Positions 11,491 to 23,635 of a DNA stretch of 64,000 bases are shown here, in pieces. The translations under genes were made by a program, and so were the position numbers. This DNA comes from Tenrec ecaudatus. Lineage: Eukaryota > Chordata > Mammalia > Afrosoricida > Tenrecidae. Location of the stretch: assembly GCF_050624435.1 (NCBI RefSeq), contig NC_134542.1, positions 115,489,677 to 115,553,676 of the forward strand, read 5' to 3'. The notes below the pieces were generated by a model. The model did no database searches and had not been told where the DNA came from. It saw only the letters and a program-made list of their open reading frames with translations. Numbering within the stretch: position 1 is the stretch's first letter; every line of letters begins with the position of its first letter.

Positions 11491-13249
11491 CCAATATTTG
11501 GGCCCCTCCCTCCTGTTACCCAACATAACTTCATGCCCCACTCCGAGAAACACTCTCACTACCCTTATCCACGCTCATCTCTGCTTCTCTTGTCCAACAA
11601 GAGTGCTCTACCGACCTCTGACCCCATGCTGTTAGCACCAGGGTTAGAGAGAGCATTGTGCTATTTGTGGTACTACGATCAATTTCCATCCCTCAGCTAG
11701 ACTGTATATTCTCCTTTGTAATGAAAATAATATGTGTAGGCTGGACCGTTGTGTTTTAATTGCTTCCCTAAGCTCTTCAGGACCTCTTTCCTCCTTATCT
11801 CCTAGATGCTTAGTCTAATTCGAAGGGGAAACTTTGAAAAACACAGTCCTGGCCTTCTATTAATGATTTAAATGATCAGTTCATAAATAAGATCTCACCC
11901 AATTCTGGTGGATTCTTAAAGTAAATAAAATGAAAAATGTTATATTTTTAACTTAAACTCTAGAAATATGAGCACAAATGAAGCATGAGGTCATTTAAAT
12001 GAATTTTTTAAGAGCAGCTGCTTATTTAGTGGGCCAACTTATCATGTGCCAGAATTTTTGGTTTAGAAAATAGTGTGGATAAAAATGGGTTGCGTGTGAG
12101 AATGGGCCACTTTTTATTTCCATTTAATTTTCATTCTGTCCTAAATAAGTTTGTCTACAGAATGCTTGCAGTTATCTTTAGCACCAGGAGAATGCCTTAA
12201 GGACTGTTCTCCAGGTGTTTCCATTTGGAAGGGTACTATTCAAAGAGACTGGACATGTAAAACGTGAACTCATACACAGCAAAGTGGGCGCTGTGGTGGT
12301 ATTTATTTATGTGCTAATTTCATGAGGCCCTAAATTTAATTCTATTCCCTTGGCCACATACCAGGTGGAAAAAAGCAAGGACTCTGCTATTAAAAATATC
12401 AAATTGGATCGTTCCAGCTGGGGTTTTGTAATCATTTAAAAGGCAGTGTGATCACTTGTAGTGTCTTCAGTAGATACCTATTAGCATTTACTTTAGATAT
12501 TAAATCTGAGATGCGCCTTTTTGTTTTTTGTAGTTTTGCCAGACTAGTTTGTACTGTTAGCAGCTTCTAACTTTTGCATATTTTTTCTTAAAAGCAACAT
12601 TTGGAACTTAACGTGGAGTCCACTGTTTTTCTCCATATTATCTGCTCTGGGAATATCCAATTCATCAATATACTAATCCAAAAAGTTGACTCGCAAATTG
12701 GGTTTAAGTGCCCCAGGACTCTTCAACACAGTATTTTAATCAATTTGTTAGAAAGATCAATCTGCTCATAATTGAATGCATATCAAAATGAAGCAAATAA
12801 ATGAGCTACACAGGAAGGGTGGCACAACTCATTCCCTAGAGTGCTCTAAGAACTGTTTCTTACTTGCATATCCAGAATGGTTTGATGTCTTTAAGTGAAA
12901 TCTGTTTGGAAGCAGCACAATGGGATTCTCATCTCAGCCTGTATTTCTGAAGCTTCATCTTATGTTGGCATTAGTCAAATATTTAGAAGTTGTTGGTTAA
13001 GGCAAGAATTTTTTTAGTGCCATTAAAAATAATCAGAGTAGTTTGTGTTAGTTATAGTCCAGTCTTTGTAAAGACAGTTTTTGGTTTTGTTTTTCAACAT
13101 CATACCTCTGTATTGTAACAGAGTATTAATCCATTGGAGGAGAGACTAAATTTCTTAATTCCTATATATAGCCCTATATTAAGTACAACCTTGGTATTGA
13201 AAAATTACATAAAGGTGTGTTTAAGCTATAGATTGTTGCTTATACACAC

Positions 13250-13540
13250 ACCCCAATTTTTATTATAGCCATCGTGATGAGTGTGAGGTGCTATCTCATT
13301 GTGATTTTGATTTGCAGTTCCCTAATAACAAATGAAGGTGCCCTGGTGGCATAGCGGTTTTGAGATGGGCAGCTAACCACAAGGTCAGCAGTTCAAGACC
13401 ACCAGGCTTTCTGCTCTCATAAAGATGGACAGCCTCATGGCCACATGGTTCCTCTGAATCTTAATCAACTCAGTGACAGTGAGCTCAACATCAGCTACTG
13501 ATGTTGAGCATCCTTTCACGTGCTGGTTGGTAAAACCGAT
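13250..13540 (-). repeat. Ancient L1 relic with AfroSINE insertion
   Basis: ctatctcattgtgattttga at 13290 and gatgttgagcatcctttcac at 13500 are neighbouring segments of old L1 ORF2 antisense sequence. They are now separated by the SINE at 13335-13489. Confidence 0.6.
13335..13489 (+). repeat. AfroSINE copy (plus strand)
   Basis: Starts aaggtgccctggtggcatag. aaggtcagcagttcaagacc is a good B-box region. The tail is diverged (actcagtgacagtgagctc). Confidence 0.85.
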
Positions 13541-14724
13541 TGTCTTCCATACTTACCGACAGCACCAACTGTGTTGTTGAATATTTTCTCTTCTTCTATA
13601 CTGAATAGTGTTTTTCATCAGACCTGCTAAAGACCAAGTTTAACAGCTTTTTCTTGACCTTATGATTTTCTTCCCTACTGATCAAAATAAAATTTGTTCA
13701 AGATTACACATTGAGGGAAAAATAGTTGAACTTCTGTCTATTTTTAAAGGAGTAAAGCAACTGAGTTGTTCTAATAGTTCAACTATCCACTGAGTCTCTC
13801 ACCCAGAGGGCATCTCAGAGGACCTCATTTACCTCTAGCATTTGAGGCCCCGGGAAAGGAGCAACCCAAGACTTGCAGTAACTGAGGAGCCAACACTAGT
13901 ACCCACACTATTTGGTTCACTTACAGTCTGTTGCCGTTGCCTGTGCCCAGTTAACTGGACTTGGAGAAAACAATATTTTCAGAAACTAAGAAAATTGGGG
14001 CCATTTGGTTTAAAAGAAGCCACAGGTTGAGAATAATTCTGAAAATGTAAGCACAAACACAAGAAAACGCTAGTGCTGACACTTCTGGAGTGAGCACTTG
14101 ATATCAATTACAGTGTGAGCGATGGGTTTGTGTGTGTGAGCCTCGTTTTTGTCTTTTTAAGATATTCTAATCAAACCTGACATGCCCTCAGTCTTTACAG
14201 TTAGAATTATTAGGACTGTTTGATGTATGGATTTGCACCCACTGTGCTAACCATGAACTTTAGTCAAAAAATAACACCTAAGTTTACTAAGACATGTACA
14301 TGATTTATAAGTATTGTCTTTTAAAAGGATGGGACTTTAAAATTTTGTGGAAAAGTTCCATGATCTTCTCATTCCATTTTTCTTATAAAGTCCCCGTGTT
14401 TCTACTAGCAGAGTAAATCAAATTATCAAAAGTGTTTTAGAGACTATTTCTTAATCCTGTTTGATAAATTAACAACCCCTTTCATTAGGAAACATTACTT
14501 CTTAGACTTCTGTAACACCATTCTTTAAAATTATAAGACAGATTTTCTTTATCTTTGTTTCAGTCTCTTCATAGTACCTCATATACATTGTAGCTTTCTG
14601 GTGTGTGATGACATACAAATACACTTTTACTCTCAAACACCTTATGATGAGATGAAAGCTTTGACCTCTAGGAGTTGGGGAGGTTTATTGTATAACTTTT
14701 GTTAAGCTAAAGATTGTATTGATC

Positions 14725-15010
14725 GGTTATTGCCACAAAAATACTCAGAATCAGTAAGCTACAACAGTCATCCATGATTGACTGGTCACACCGTTGTGGG
14801 GCACCTGGAGTCCGGCTCCTCTAGACTGAACTGGCTCTCAGCTACCTTTGGCAGCAGACTCTTAGGGCAGAAGGCAGGAGCACTGGCATTTCGGTTCCCC
14901 TCTGCAAGCCTGTCACAAGCTTATACTGTCAGCAACATCCACGGACATCTGCTGGATCAAAGCAAGTCACATAGGCAAATCCAAAGTCAGGGGACAAGGA
15001 GGTAACTCCT
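14725..15010. repeat. Old LTR-like interspersed repeat
   Basis: Resembles the common mammalian repeat with a cagtaagctacaacagtcat segment and a gatcaaagcaagtcacatagg segment near its end. The family name is uncertain. The 75-residue open frame inside it is not a gene. Confidence 0.4.
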
Positions 15011-15295
15011 GCTTCCCTTGAAACTCTGGCAAGGGTGTGGATATTTGTGCTAGCACCGCAGGAGAATGAACCCGAAACCACTAATTAGAGCCAAGTTAAG
15101 TACTTTTTATTTGTGAGGAAAGGGGCAACGGTAAATAAAACATTACTTAATGAGTTACTGTACGTGATGATGCCGCTTCCTTTGAGTACTGAAATAATTG
15201 TAACCGAGTCTTTGAAGCCTATATTACGCATTCTTCCTCTTTAAACAAGGACCGTGGTAGTGATTGGTGGGTGCCAGTGCTGGTGGAGGTGGAGT

Positions 15296-15440
15296 TGGTG
15301 GTGATTACTTAGGTTCCAGCTCATGGTGACCCCATGTATGTAGAGTCAACCTCCTCCACATATCACCAGCCCTCTGTTGTGAGGCCCCTGGGTGGGTTCA
15401 GACTGGTAACCTTTGGGAAGAGTGAAGCATTTCATTGTTT
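15296..15440 (-). repeat. Degraded tRNA-SINE (AfroSINE-like), minus
   Basis: ccagctcatggtgaccccat and gggttcagactggtaacctt correspond to the inverted tail and B-box regions of AfroSINE-type elements. Both ends are worn. Confidence 0.5.
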
Positions 15441-15564
15441 GCGCCAGGCAGGATTCCAGCAAAGACTATCATGTATGCCGTTTTTACTCTGTTACTGTGC
15501 TAACTGCAATACTGATTGCCACATTCCTAATCTGGGAGTGTGGGGGAAATATATTTATTATAAA

Positions 15565-15568
<4 letters not shown>

Positions 15569-15615
<47 letters not shown>
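15569..15615 (+). repeat. (TG)n microsatellite
   Basis: An uninterrupted run of about 23 TG units. It is likely polymorphic. The downstream 40 bases are also TG/CA rich. Confidence 0.95.
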
Positions 15616-15620
<5 letters not shown>

Positions 15621-15930
15621 GTATGGTGTGTGTGTCTAGGCATATATACACCCACACATACATTACAGACTCTTGAATGGTTAGCTGGTACTAATGCAAC
15701 AGTGTGCCCACTTCTAATAGTTCCTTCAGAATTGTCTTGAGTTCGCCGCTCTTGAGGGGCTGTTGATGTGAAAGTGAGTCAAGCTTAATAGAATGACAAG
15801 TAACGAGAGTGTCATGAAGTGTTTAGTGAGAGACCCTAGACAGTAAACTGTACAGCACTCTTGTTGGAAAGATGGGCTTTTAGCCCTCCAGATAACTGAG
15901 TGCTATTTGTTTTTTCCTCGCCTTGCATTT

Positions 15931-16179
15931 TTTTAGGTCATTTTATTGGGTGCTCGTACAATTATCACAACCCATACGTACATCCATTGTACACACTTGC
16001 ACACCTGCTGCCATCATCATTCTCAAAACATTTGCTTTCTACTTGAGTCTTTAATATCAGCTACTCATTTTTCCCCTTTCCTCCCCACCCCCCATGAACC
16101 CTTCATAATTCATAAATTATTATTATTTTGTCATCTTACATGGTCTGATGTCTCCCTTCACCCACTTTTCTGTTGTCCA
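15931..16179 (-). mobile_element. L1 3' end (minus) with 12-bp TSD
   Basis: T run, then aggtcattttattgggtgct, ending at cttttctgttgtccac. The target duplication ccttgcattttt is present at 15921 and 16180. This is a 250-bp 5'-truncated copy. Confidence 0.9.
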
Positions 16180-17299
16180 CCTTGCATTTTTAATAATAAT
16201 GTTTGAGTTATTTATATGTTGCTTATTTCTTTTAAAAATTGATAAAGCGTGTTTTATTTTTTAAACCAAATTATTTTAATAAAATATTTTATATAAATGG
16301 TACTTTTAATAACTTGATTTAATAAAGGCTGATTTGGTTAAAGTTAAACAAAATTAGCATGCTCCCTCTACCCTACCCTCCAACCTCAGACCCCAGGGCC
16401 CCCAGTCTCAGAATCAAGGTCAACCAGCAATTGGTGGTTGACAGTTTCTAATTGATGACATGAAATCTGTTGTGCCTGTTAGATAGAGCATTTTTAATAT
16501 TGAGGCTATACTAATTCATCTTATTTGTAGAGTGATTAATTAGCTGGAGGGTCAAAAGGTGTCTGGAAAAGGAATAAAGGTACAATGCAGTGATAGTGTT
16601 TTTGGAGGTGGTGGTAATAATAAAAGTAGCTGACTTAGCTCTTGAAAACATGTGTTTAATTTACTTCAGCCATTTCTCCTACAATAAAATAGTTCCCAGG
16701 AGTTTTTCTTCCTTTGACTATAGATATTTTTTTCTTGCCACATCCTCTGTAAAAACCCAAGGCTTATAGTTGCTGATTAGATGTAACCCTTGTCCACAAT
16801 ATGTGCGTGGTGGCCTATTGCTTTCAGAATATACAGATAAAATCTTAATAAGATTTTTTTATGATAGCAGTCAGTTGTTGTATTTATGCTTTCAAGTGCT
16901 GTGCCACCTTAACATATAATGCCACTAAAAATCTTAAATACTGTTTCTGTGATCAAAGTGGAATTTTACCTTCCTAATGGCAGTAGTTTGTCCAAGCCTT
17001 AGTATTCTTGTATGATATTGATGCCAGTGGACTGGTTTTTTTATTGCATTGACTCTAATTTATATATGTGTATATACATAAGTGTATCTGTACGTGTGTG
17101 TATAGAACCCGCATATAATCTTTTACTAGCCCTGACTAGTAACTTCTCGCTCTTTTTCATAAATCTGAATCCATAATTGTTTTAATGTGTTTTATTTTGC
17201 TCTTTGCATCTATAAATATGTAGGCATGAGTACAAATATACAGATGGAAGTAAGATGTAGGTATAAAGATATCAAAACTAAATTAGCCAAGATTTTTTT

Positions 17300-17767
17300 T
17301 TTTTCAAGAAAGAAAAGCTTGTAGTCAGTTCAAGGATCGTTCGTTGGCCCTTAGGAGGGTTTTCCAATCCAGTCTTGTTGGGGCACCATGCCCTGGCCCC
17401 AAAGTCTACCCCCAGCACTCCCTGGGGACCCCGCCACCGCCCCATTCCCCTGCTGTTCCGCTGCACTCCCCCAGCGCTTCGCCTTGGTGTGGTGGGATCG
17501 GGTCAGGCGCAATTCCCACACTGTCTCCGGTGCTGTCCCCTGTAGCGCCATGGGCCAGTGAGGGGCATCATGTCCCATAGTGGGACCAGCCATCTTGTCC
17601 TCTCTGTGGACTGGCTGTTCCAATCAGGAACATCATCCTCACGGCCTGGTGGGCCAGGCTGTGCTCCATTCTCTCCTCCTCCCCCTTCATCTGCTCCTGT
17701 GTGCTCCGATCAGACATGTCTGCAGAATCAATGTCGTCCTTTGAAACAAATTCTTCTGGGGCTAGGG
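17300..17767 (-). mobile_element. L1 copy ending inside the 3' UTR, with TSD
   Basis: The sequence aagaaaagcttgtagtcagt through aaacaaattcttctgggg matches the full L1 at 47120-47590, an internal part of the 3' UTR. Perfect copies of agccaagattttttt flank it (17285-17299 and 17768-17782). The T run abuts the L1 about 1.46 kb short of the usual 3' end. Several 60-118-residue open frames here are spurious. Confidence 0.88.
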
Positions 17768-17804
17768 AGCCAAGATTTTTTTAAACATCAGCTGAATTTA
17801 TTAA

Positions 17805-17920
17805 TATCTCAAGCACAAACTCCTGGCCATCGCGTAATTCCGACTTATAGCAACCCTATAGGAGAGGGTACAACTGCCCCATGTTTTCCAGGCAGTAATC
17901 CTGTACAGGAGTAGAAAGGC
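17805..17920 (-). repeat. AfroSINE fragment (minus)
   Basis: ttccgacttatagcaaccct then ggtacaactgccccatgttt and caggagtagaaaggctc match the inverted SINE tail and body. The head is missing. Confidence 0.75.
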
Positions 17921-18017
17921 TCCCTCCTTAATAACATCTAAATAGGCTATATTCTTTTAGTAGCTACTAGGTATAATAAGGAAAAATATTAACCTTTTTT
18001 TAATTGTAAATGTTTTT

Positions 18018-18900
18018 CTTTTCTTTTTTAAAAAATAATTTTACTGGGGGCTCATACAACTCTTATCATAATACATACATACATACATTGTGTTAAGCAC
18101 ATTTGTACATTTGTTGCCATTATCATTTTCAAAACATGTTCTTTCTACTTGAACCCTTGATATCAGCCCCTAATTTTTCCCCACTCTCCCTCCCAAACCC
18201 TTGATAATTTATAAATTATTATTTTTCTATGTCTTATACTGACCAATGTCTCCCTTTGCCCTCTTTTCGGTTGTCCATCCCCCTGGGAGGGGGTTATATG
18301 TAGATCATTGTGATTGGTTCACCCTTTTCCCCCCCACCTTACCCTTACCCTCCTGATATCATTACTTTCATTATTGGTCCTGAGGGGTTTATCTGTCCGC
18401 ATTCCCTGTGTTTCCAGCTCTTATCTATACCCATGTACATGCTCCGGCCTACCTGGATTTGTAAGGTAGAATTAGGATCATGATAGTAGGGGGGAGGAAA
18501 CATTAAAGAACTAGAGGAAAGTTGTGTGGTTCGTTGGTGCTATACTGACCCTGACTGGCTCGCCTGTTCCTAGTGACCCTTCTGTAAAGGAATGTCCAAT
18601 TGTCTGTAGATGGGCTTCGGGTCTCCATTCCACACTCCCCCTCATTCCCTGGATACGATTTTTTTGTTCTGGGTCTTTAATGCCATCTGATCCCATTGAC
18701 TACCTCATGATCACACAGGATGGTATGCTTCTTCCATGTGGGCTTTCTTGCTTCTCATATAGATAGCTCCTTGTTCATCTTCAAGCCTTTTAAGACCCCA
18801 GACACTATATCTTTTGACGGTCGGGCACCAGCAGCTTTCTTCACATTTGCTTATGCATGCATTTTGTCTTCAGGGTTCCTGTTGGCATTAAGCTTATCTT
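18018..18900 (-). mobile_element. L1 3' UTR copy (minus, ~0.88 kb)
   Basis: From aataattttactgggggctc to the aaatgtgaagaaagc-complement block and cttcagggttcctgttggca. Colinear with the full L1 from 45660 to about 46530. The target duplication is not clear. Open frames of 61-80 residues here are antisense 3' UTR. Confidence 0.85.
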
Positions 18901-18910
18901 TGTTCTGATT

Positions 18911-19010
18911 ACCAGGAACCCTGGGGGCATAGTGGGTTGTGCTTTGGGCTGCTAACCATAAGGTCATGAGTTCATCCAGCAGATTCTCCAAGGGAGAAAA
19001 TAAGGCTACT
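18911..19010 (+). repeat. AfroSINE 5' fragment (plus)
   Basis: ccaggaaccctgggggcata and gggctgctaaccataaggtc are the head and the region before the B box. It is truncated after about 100 bp. Confidence 0.8.
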
Positions 19011-20265
19011 TTGTCTGTTTTGTTTTGAGTCTTTTTGATTGATGTAGTAAACTAAACTATGATAGCAATTTCACATTGGACCTAGTAACTTCAGAAGTTA
19101 CTTTGTAGGTGACTTACATGGTATAAGCAGTGATGTTTAAAATGGTGATATTTTCCAGTAGAGCAGATAAAATATTTTAGTGTTCAATATTAATAAATTT
19201 AAAAGTGTACTGATTTTTTTTCCTTAAAATTTAACCTACAACTAGTAAAGGTGGCGTTAACCATATTCCAGCTTTGTTCTAAAAGTAGAATGTGTATATT
19301 CTTGGGTTGACTTGATAAAGACTGGCAAGGGAACATACAGAAGGCCAAAAGGCCTCTTCTTGGAGAATGTAAGGGGATAGGGTCGAGGATCATGAAATAA
19401 GGGAACCGGAGGGTCAGGAACAGACCTGCGGTGGGATGGAGCTCTGGGTGGGGCATGGCAGGACTAGTTGATTGATGAAGCTTTACAGTGTTCAGAGAGA
19501 AAGAGAAAAACTTCCTCATGGAAACATGCATAAGGGAGGCAAACAATTCTCAGAAGTCCTGCGTCATATACTCACATAACACATTTATTCATGCAAATTA
19601 GTGAGGCACCTGGAAAGTAGTCGTCACGTTGATTGAGAACTTGAAGTCACTAGATTCCCAAGTCCAGAACGCTGTTTCAACAGTAAACCGAAGCCTCTTG
19701 ATCCCTTCAGGTAGCCTCAGCTCACCAATTACCTGTTTTTCCTTTAGTAAACTCTGAGTTTCTTCCAAACCCAAGATTTTAGCTAGCTATCGGGCAATGA
19801 TAATGCTAGTGTAGTCTTAGGAAAGTCGCAAGATGTGTATATCCACTATGGCGCTTTTTAAAAGTAAGGCATGTTGCACAGAATTCTAGGCAGTGTGGCA
19901 CCACTCTTACTTCACCCTGGTCAATTATTCTCGTGAGGAACCTTTTCCAAACCAGCGTGAGTGTTCACTGTGGTGATCACATATAGCACAAGCATTGTTC
20001 AGTTTCTAGAACCTTGCCTCAGAAGCACTGCAGTTTCTGAGAACCCGGTTTTTCATCACAATAAGCAGAATTTTTCATATGAACATTAAACCTTGTATTT
20101 TTCCTCAAATCTATAGCGACCAATTTACAGGATAAGAAGATACACAGAAGTAAAACTAATAAATTTCTATGGGAATAAGCGCTTTAGGGTACATCTTTTC
20201 CACCTTGGTTATATTTTTAACTCACTGCCATCAAGTCAATTCTGACTCATAGTGACCCTGTAGAA

Positions 20266-20481
20266 CTGTGGTTCTCAACCTTCCTAATGGTGCGACCCTT
20301 TTACACAGTTCCTCATGTTGGGGTTACCCCTAACCATCAAATTATTTTCATCGCTACTTCTTAACTGTAATTTTGCTACTGTTTAGAATCGTAATGTGTT
20401 TCCTGGTGGTCTTAGGGGACCTCTGTAAAAGAGTCGTTCGACCCCCCAAAGGGGTCATGACCCACAGATTGAGAACCCCTG
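20266..20481. mobile_element. SPIN-type hAT element
   Basis: Left end ctgtggttctcaaccttcct, right end cagattgagaacccctg. Internal marks are tcctcatgttggggttaccc, ctgtaattttgctactgtt and aaaggggtcatgaccca. The flanking octamers do not match well, so the target duplication is eroded. It lies inside an AfroSINE. Confidence 0.85.
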
Positions 20482-20554
20482 CCATAGGGCATAGCAAAAC
20501 TACCCTGTTGGGTTTCCAAAACTGTTCATCTTTTTTTTACTTTGTAAGAGTCAT

Positions 20555-20865
20555 CTTTATTTTTTTTAAGTCATTTTGTTCGGGACTCTTACAGCTTTTA
20601 TGACATCCTATACATCAGTTGTATCAAGCATATTTATACATGTTTTGTCATCATTTCCAAAACATTTTCTACTTGAGCCCTTGGAATAAGCTTCTCTTTT
20701 TTTCCCCACCCTTCCACCCTCGTGGATCCTTGATAAATTATATGTTATTATTTCGTATCTTACACTGCTTGTTGACTACCTTCAACCATTTCTGTTATTT
20801 GTCCCCTTTTTTGGTGGGGGAGGCTATATATCCAACCTTGTGATGGGTTCCCCTTCCTCAACAGG
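20555..20865 (-). mobile_element. L1 3' end (minus)
   Basis: T run, then aagtcattttgttcgggact through tcctcaacagga. Follows the family 3' UTR but is more diverged than most copies. It interrupts an AfroSINE. Confidence 0.8.
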
Positions 20866-21080
20866 AGTCAATAGCTGCATCTTTCTCCCATGAAGCTGTC
20901 AATTGGTTTGAACTGCTCACCTTGCAGTTGCCTAGGCCTAATTTGTAATCCACTGTCACCAGCCTACTCCTAATCCACTGTGTCACTGGGTATATGCTGT
21001 TCTTGTTAGGTAATGTACTAATAATCTAAAATAACCATTGACACATTTATTAAGTTAATGTTTCAGAATTAAGACATATT

Positions 21081-21609
21081 TGTGTTAATCTGGGTACTTT
21101 AGAGAAACAAATCCACAGAAACTCATGTATAAGAGAGAGTTTTATATAAAGGGTAAGTGTGCATCAAGAAAACATCCCAACCCAGTGCTGCCCAAGCCCA
21201 TAAGTTCAACATTAACTCATTAACCCATATGTCCAACACCAATCCACAAAGTCCTCCTCCATCTTACAAAGCAGACACAGTGATGCTGCCTGCAGGAGGA
21301 AAGCCGAGTCAGTGAATGTGTAAACATCTCAGTGCTGGCAGGGGTCTCCACACGGCTGCTCCAGCACCCAGGGCTGCATCAGGGTAGGTCCATGTGGCTT
21401 CTCCTTGGGGATGTCTTGCAGGAAGTGATCCTTGCCAGCTGAAGCAGGGAACTGCTAAGGCAGCTGCACCCTGGTCTGACCATCACAAAGAAGAGACCCA
21501 AGAACTAGAAAGGCAAGGCTCTCTGAACCATTTATCCCTTCCGTCCTTCAATTAACCAACCCCACATATGTTTATCGGCCAGCTTGGCACAATAAACTTA
21601 ACTACCTCA
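21081..21609 (+). repeat. Solo LTR, family B copy 1, perfect 5-bp TSD
   Basis: Starts tgtgttaatctgggtacttt and ends aaacttaactacctca, flanked on both sides by atatt (21076-21080 and 21610-21614). It resembles the inverted copy at 32118. The first 250 bp are shared with family A; the 3' half differs. There is no internal region, so it is a recombined single LTR of an endogenous retrovirus. Confidence 0.8.
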
Positions 21610-22742
21610 ATATTCCATAGAAACTTTTTTAAGCCCTCAACGCAAACAAATACAATCATCCCAGAATGAGGGAAAACACCAGCATGATGGGACTGCCTAC
21701 ACTCTTGAGATTTTTTAAGTTTACAGCATTGGTTTGGGGGGCTCCAACCAAGTCTGGCTCAAGACTATGGCTATGACCCAGTCATAGCCACCAGGATCCC
21801 AACTTTTAGATAAATGTGGCTATTTTCAGTAGATTATTAAGGTCACCAACATATAAGTTCTCTGTTCAAGCTGAGGACAAAGCTGCCCTCACCCCCTAAC
21901 CCCTCACCTGAGAATTGTAATCTACTTCTAAACAAACTTCATCTGAAGGACAAAGCTACCTAAGATTGCCCAGAACTTGTCGAAATATTAGCCACCTTGT
22001 TGGTTTAATGATCAGAAAGAGCTTCTGTCAGGACTGAAAATGGAGTTGGGGCCCCCACTACAGACTATACACACAGCCTTCCACAAAACTAACTACTTAG
22101 AATTTAAGCTCTAATACAGTCTTGTCTCCAAAATGAAAGTTGCTTGTCAAATTAAACTGCCCAAGAGATGCATTTACACTCAGTGGATATTAACCTTCCT
22201 ATAGTCATTCTTTTTACTAAAATAATGCAGTCTGTCCAATAGATTATCATGGAATCAAATGACTACATATACACAGAAACTGTAGACAATGAGAATCTAA
22301 TCATTAAACAATGCTCTAATACCCTATTACCTTGAAATCCTCTCCTTGGACCTTGTTCTCTTACTTAGTTATATTCCTGATCAGTAATTGAATTTATAGA
22401 GGCCAGTGTTTCTAGTTACAGGAAATACTGATCATAGTAAATCTGAAATGCATGAAGAAAATGTTCTTTAATAAATAATTGAAAGACTCACGGTTTTCAA
22501 AGTTCAGTGTGGGTACTTTTTCCTTTTATGTCCAGAGTATTTTATTAGTGCTAGCTAAATTGTGGCATTTTAAAAAAATCATCTCTGAGGAATCTCACAA
22601 AGTGTGCTACATAATAACTTCTTGTAAGTAGGTTAAATAGACTGGCTTTATCTTGAGTACCTTACCATACTGAAGAATTTAATATATTCAGTTTTACTGC
22701 TGAAACACCAAATGAGCTTGGCACCTCTGGTAAGACTATTAA

Positions 22743-22961
<219 letters not shown>

Positions 22962-23024
22962 TGAATAAGTGGAGCTGATATGAAATGCTGAGATTTAGAA
23001 GTTGATTGCTAAATTGGTTCTGTA

Positions 23025-23450
23025 AAGGCTTCCGCAATACATGTGGCTTAGAACAACAAATCTGAGTTTGTCTATTGAGGCAGCGTCCATCTCAAATGGC
23101 TGCTCTCTGTTCCATGTGACACAGCCTGAGCTCACAGAGGTACGTGAAACGTCTTTCCATGTGGTCTCATCCTGTTAGCCAGCAGCCCAGGCTTCTTCAC
23201 AGGGTTCCAGCAGTGTTTCAGGCAATTACAGAGGAAGCTCCTGGTGTACAAGCTTCTGGTGCCATGCTTATTAAAGATCCCATAAGCAAAGTCACATAGC
23301 ACAACCTAGATTTAAGAGATAGAAAAATAGATTCCATCTCATACTGGGAAGAGAGACAACATCATTGAAATGGTACATGCATGACCCAGAGCATTATTTC
23401 ATTATCGCAGCCACTTTGCAAACAATCTACCACAATCACAGAGGGTAAAA
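23025..23450. repeat. Old LTR-like interspersed repeat
   Basis: gtggcttagaacaacaaatc near the left and aatctaccacaatcaca near the right, with ttccatgtggtctcatcctg inside, match a widespread old mammalian repeat. The family name is not certain. Confidence 0.45.
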
Positions 23451-23635
23451 TATAATCTATAACTTAGTAGCTTTATTCACCATTAGGAGTCTGTCTCACA
23501 ATGTATTTTCTTCTGATATAATTCTAAATGTTGGTGTGTTATACAAATTCTTATGATTTTATTTATGAGATTTCATAGAAAAATCAAGAGGTAATGCCAT
23601 ATTGGTCTTATATTTCAACAGTAGCTTCTTTTTTT

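Larger units (their letters stand above)
20216..20980 (-). repeat. AfroSINE split twice, by SPIN and by L1
   Basis: Inverted SINE tail aactcactgccatcaagtca at 20219, then SPIN (20266-20481), then a SINE block with ctaccctgttgggtttcca (20500), then an L1 (20555-20865), then gtttgaactgctcaccttgc (20910), the B-box side. The order shows two later insertions into one SINE. Confidence 0.75.

Noticed and set aside
11035-11700. 221-codon plus-strand frame, the longest in the window
   Set aside because: It is the reverse complement of an L1 3' UTR copy plus flanking DNA. No start context, no homology, and equivalent positions in other copies are closed.
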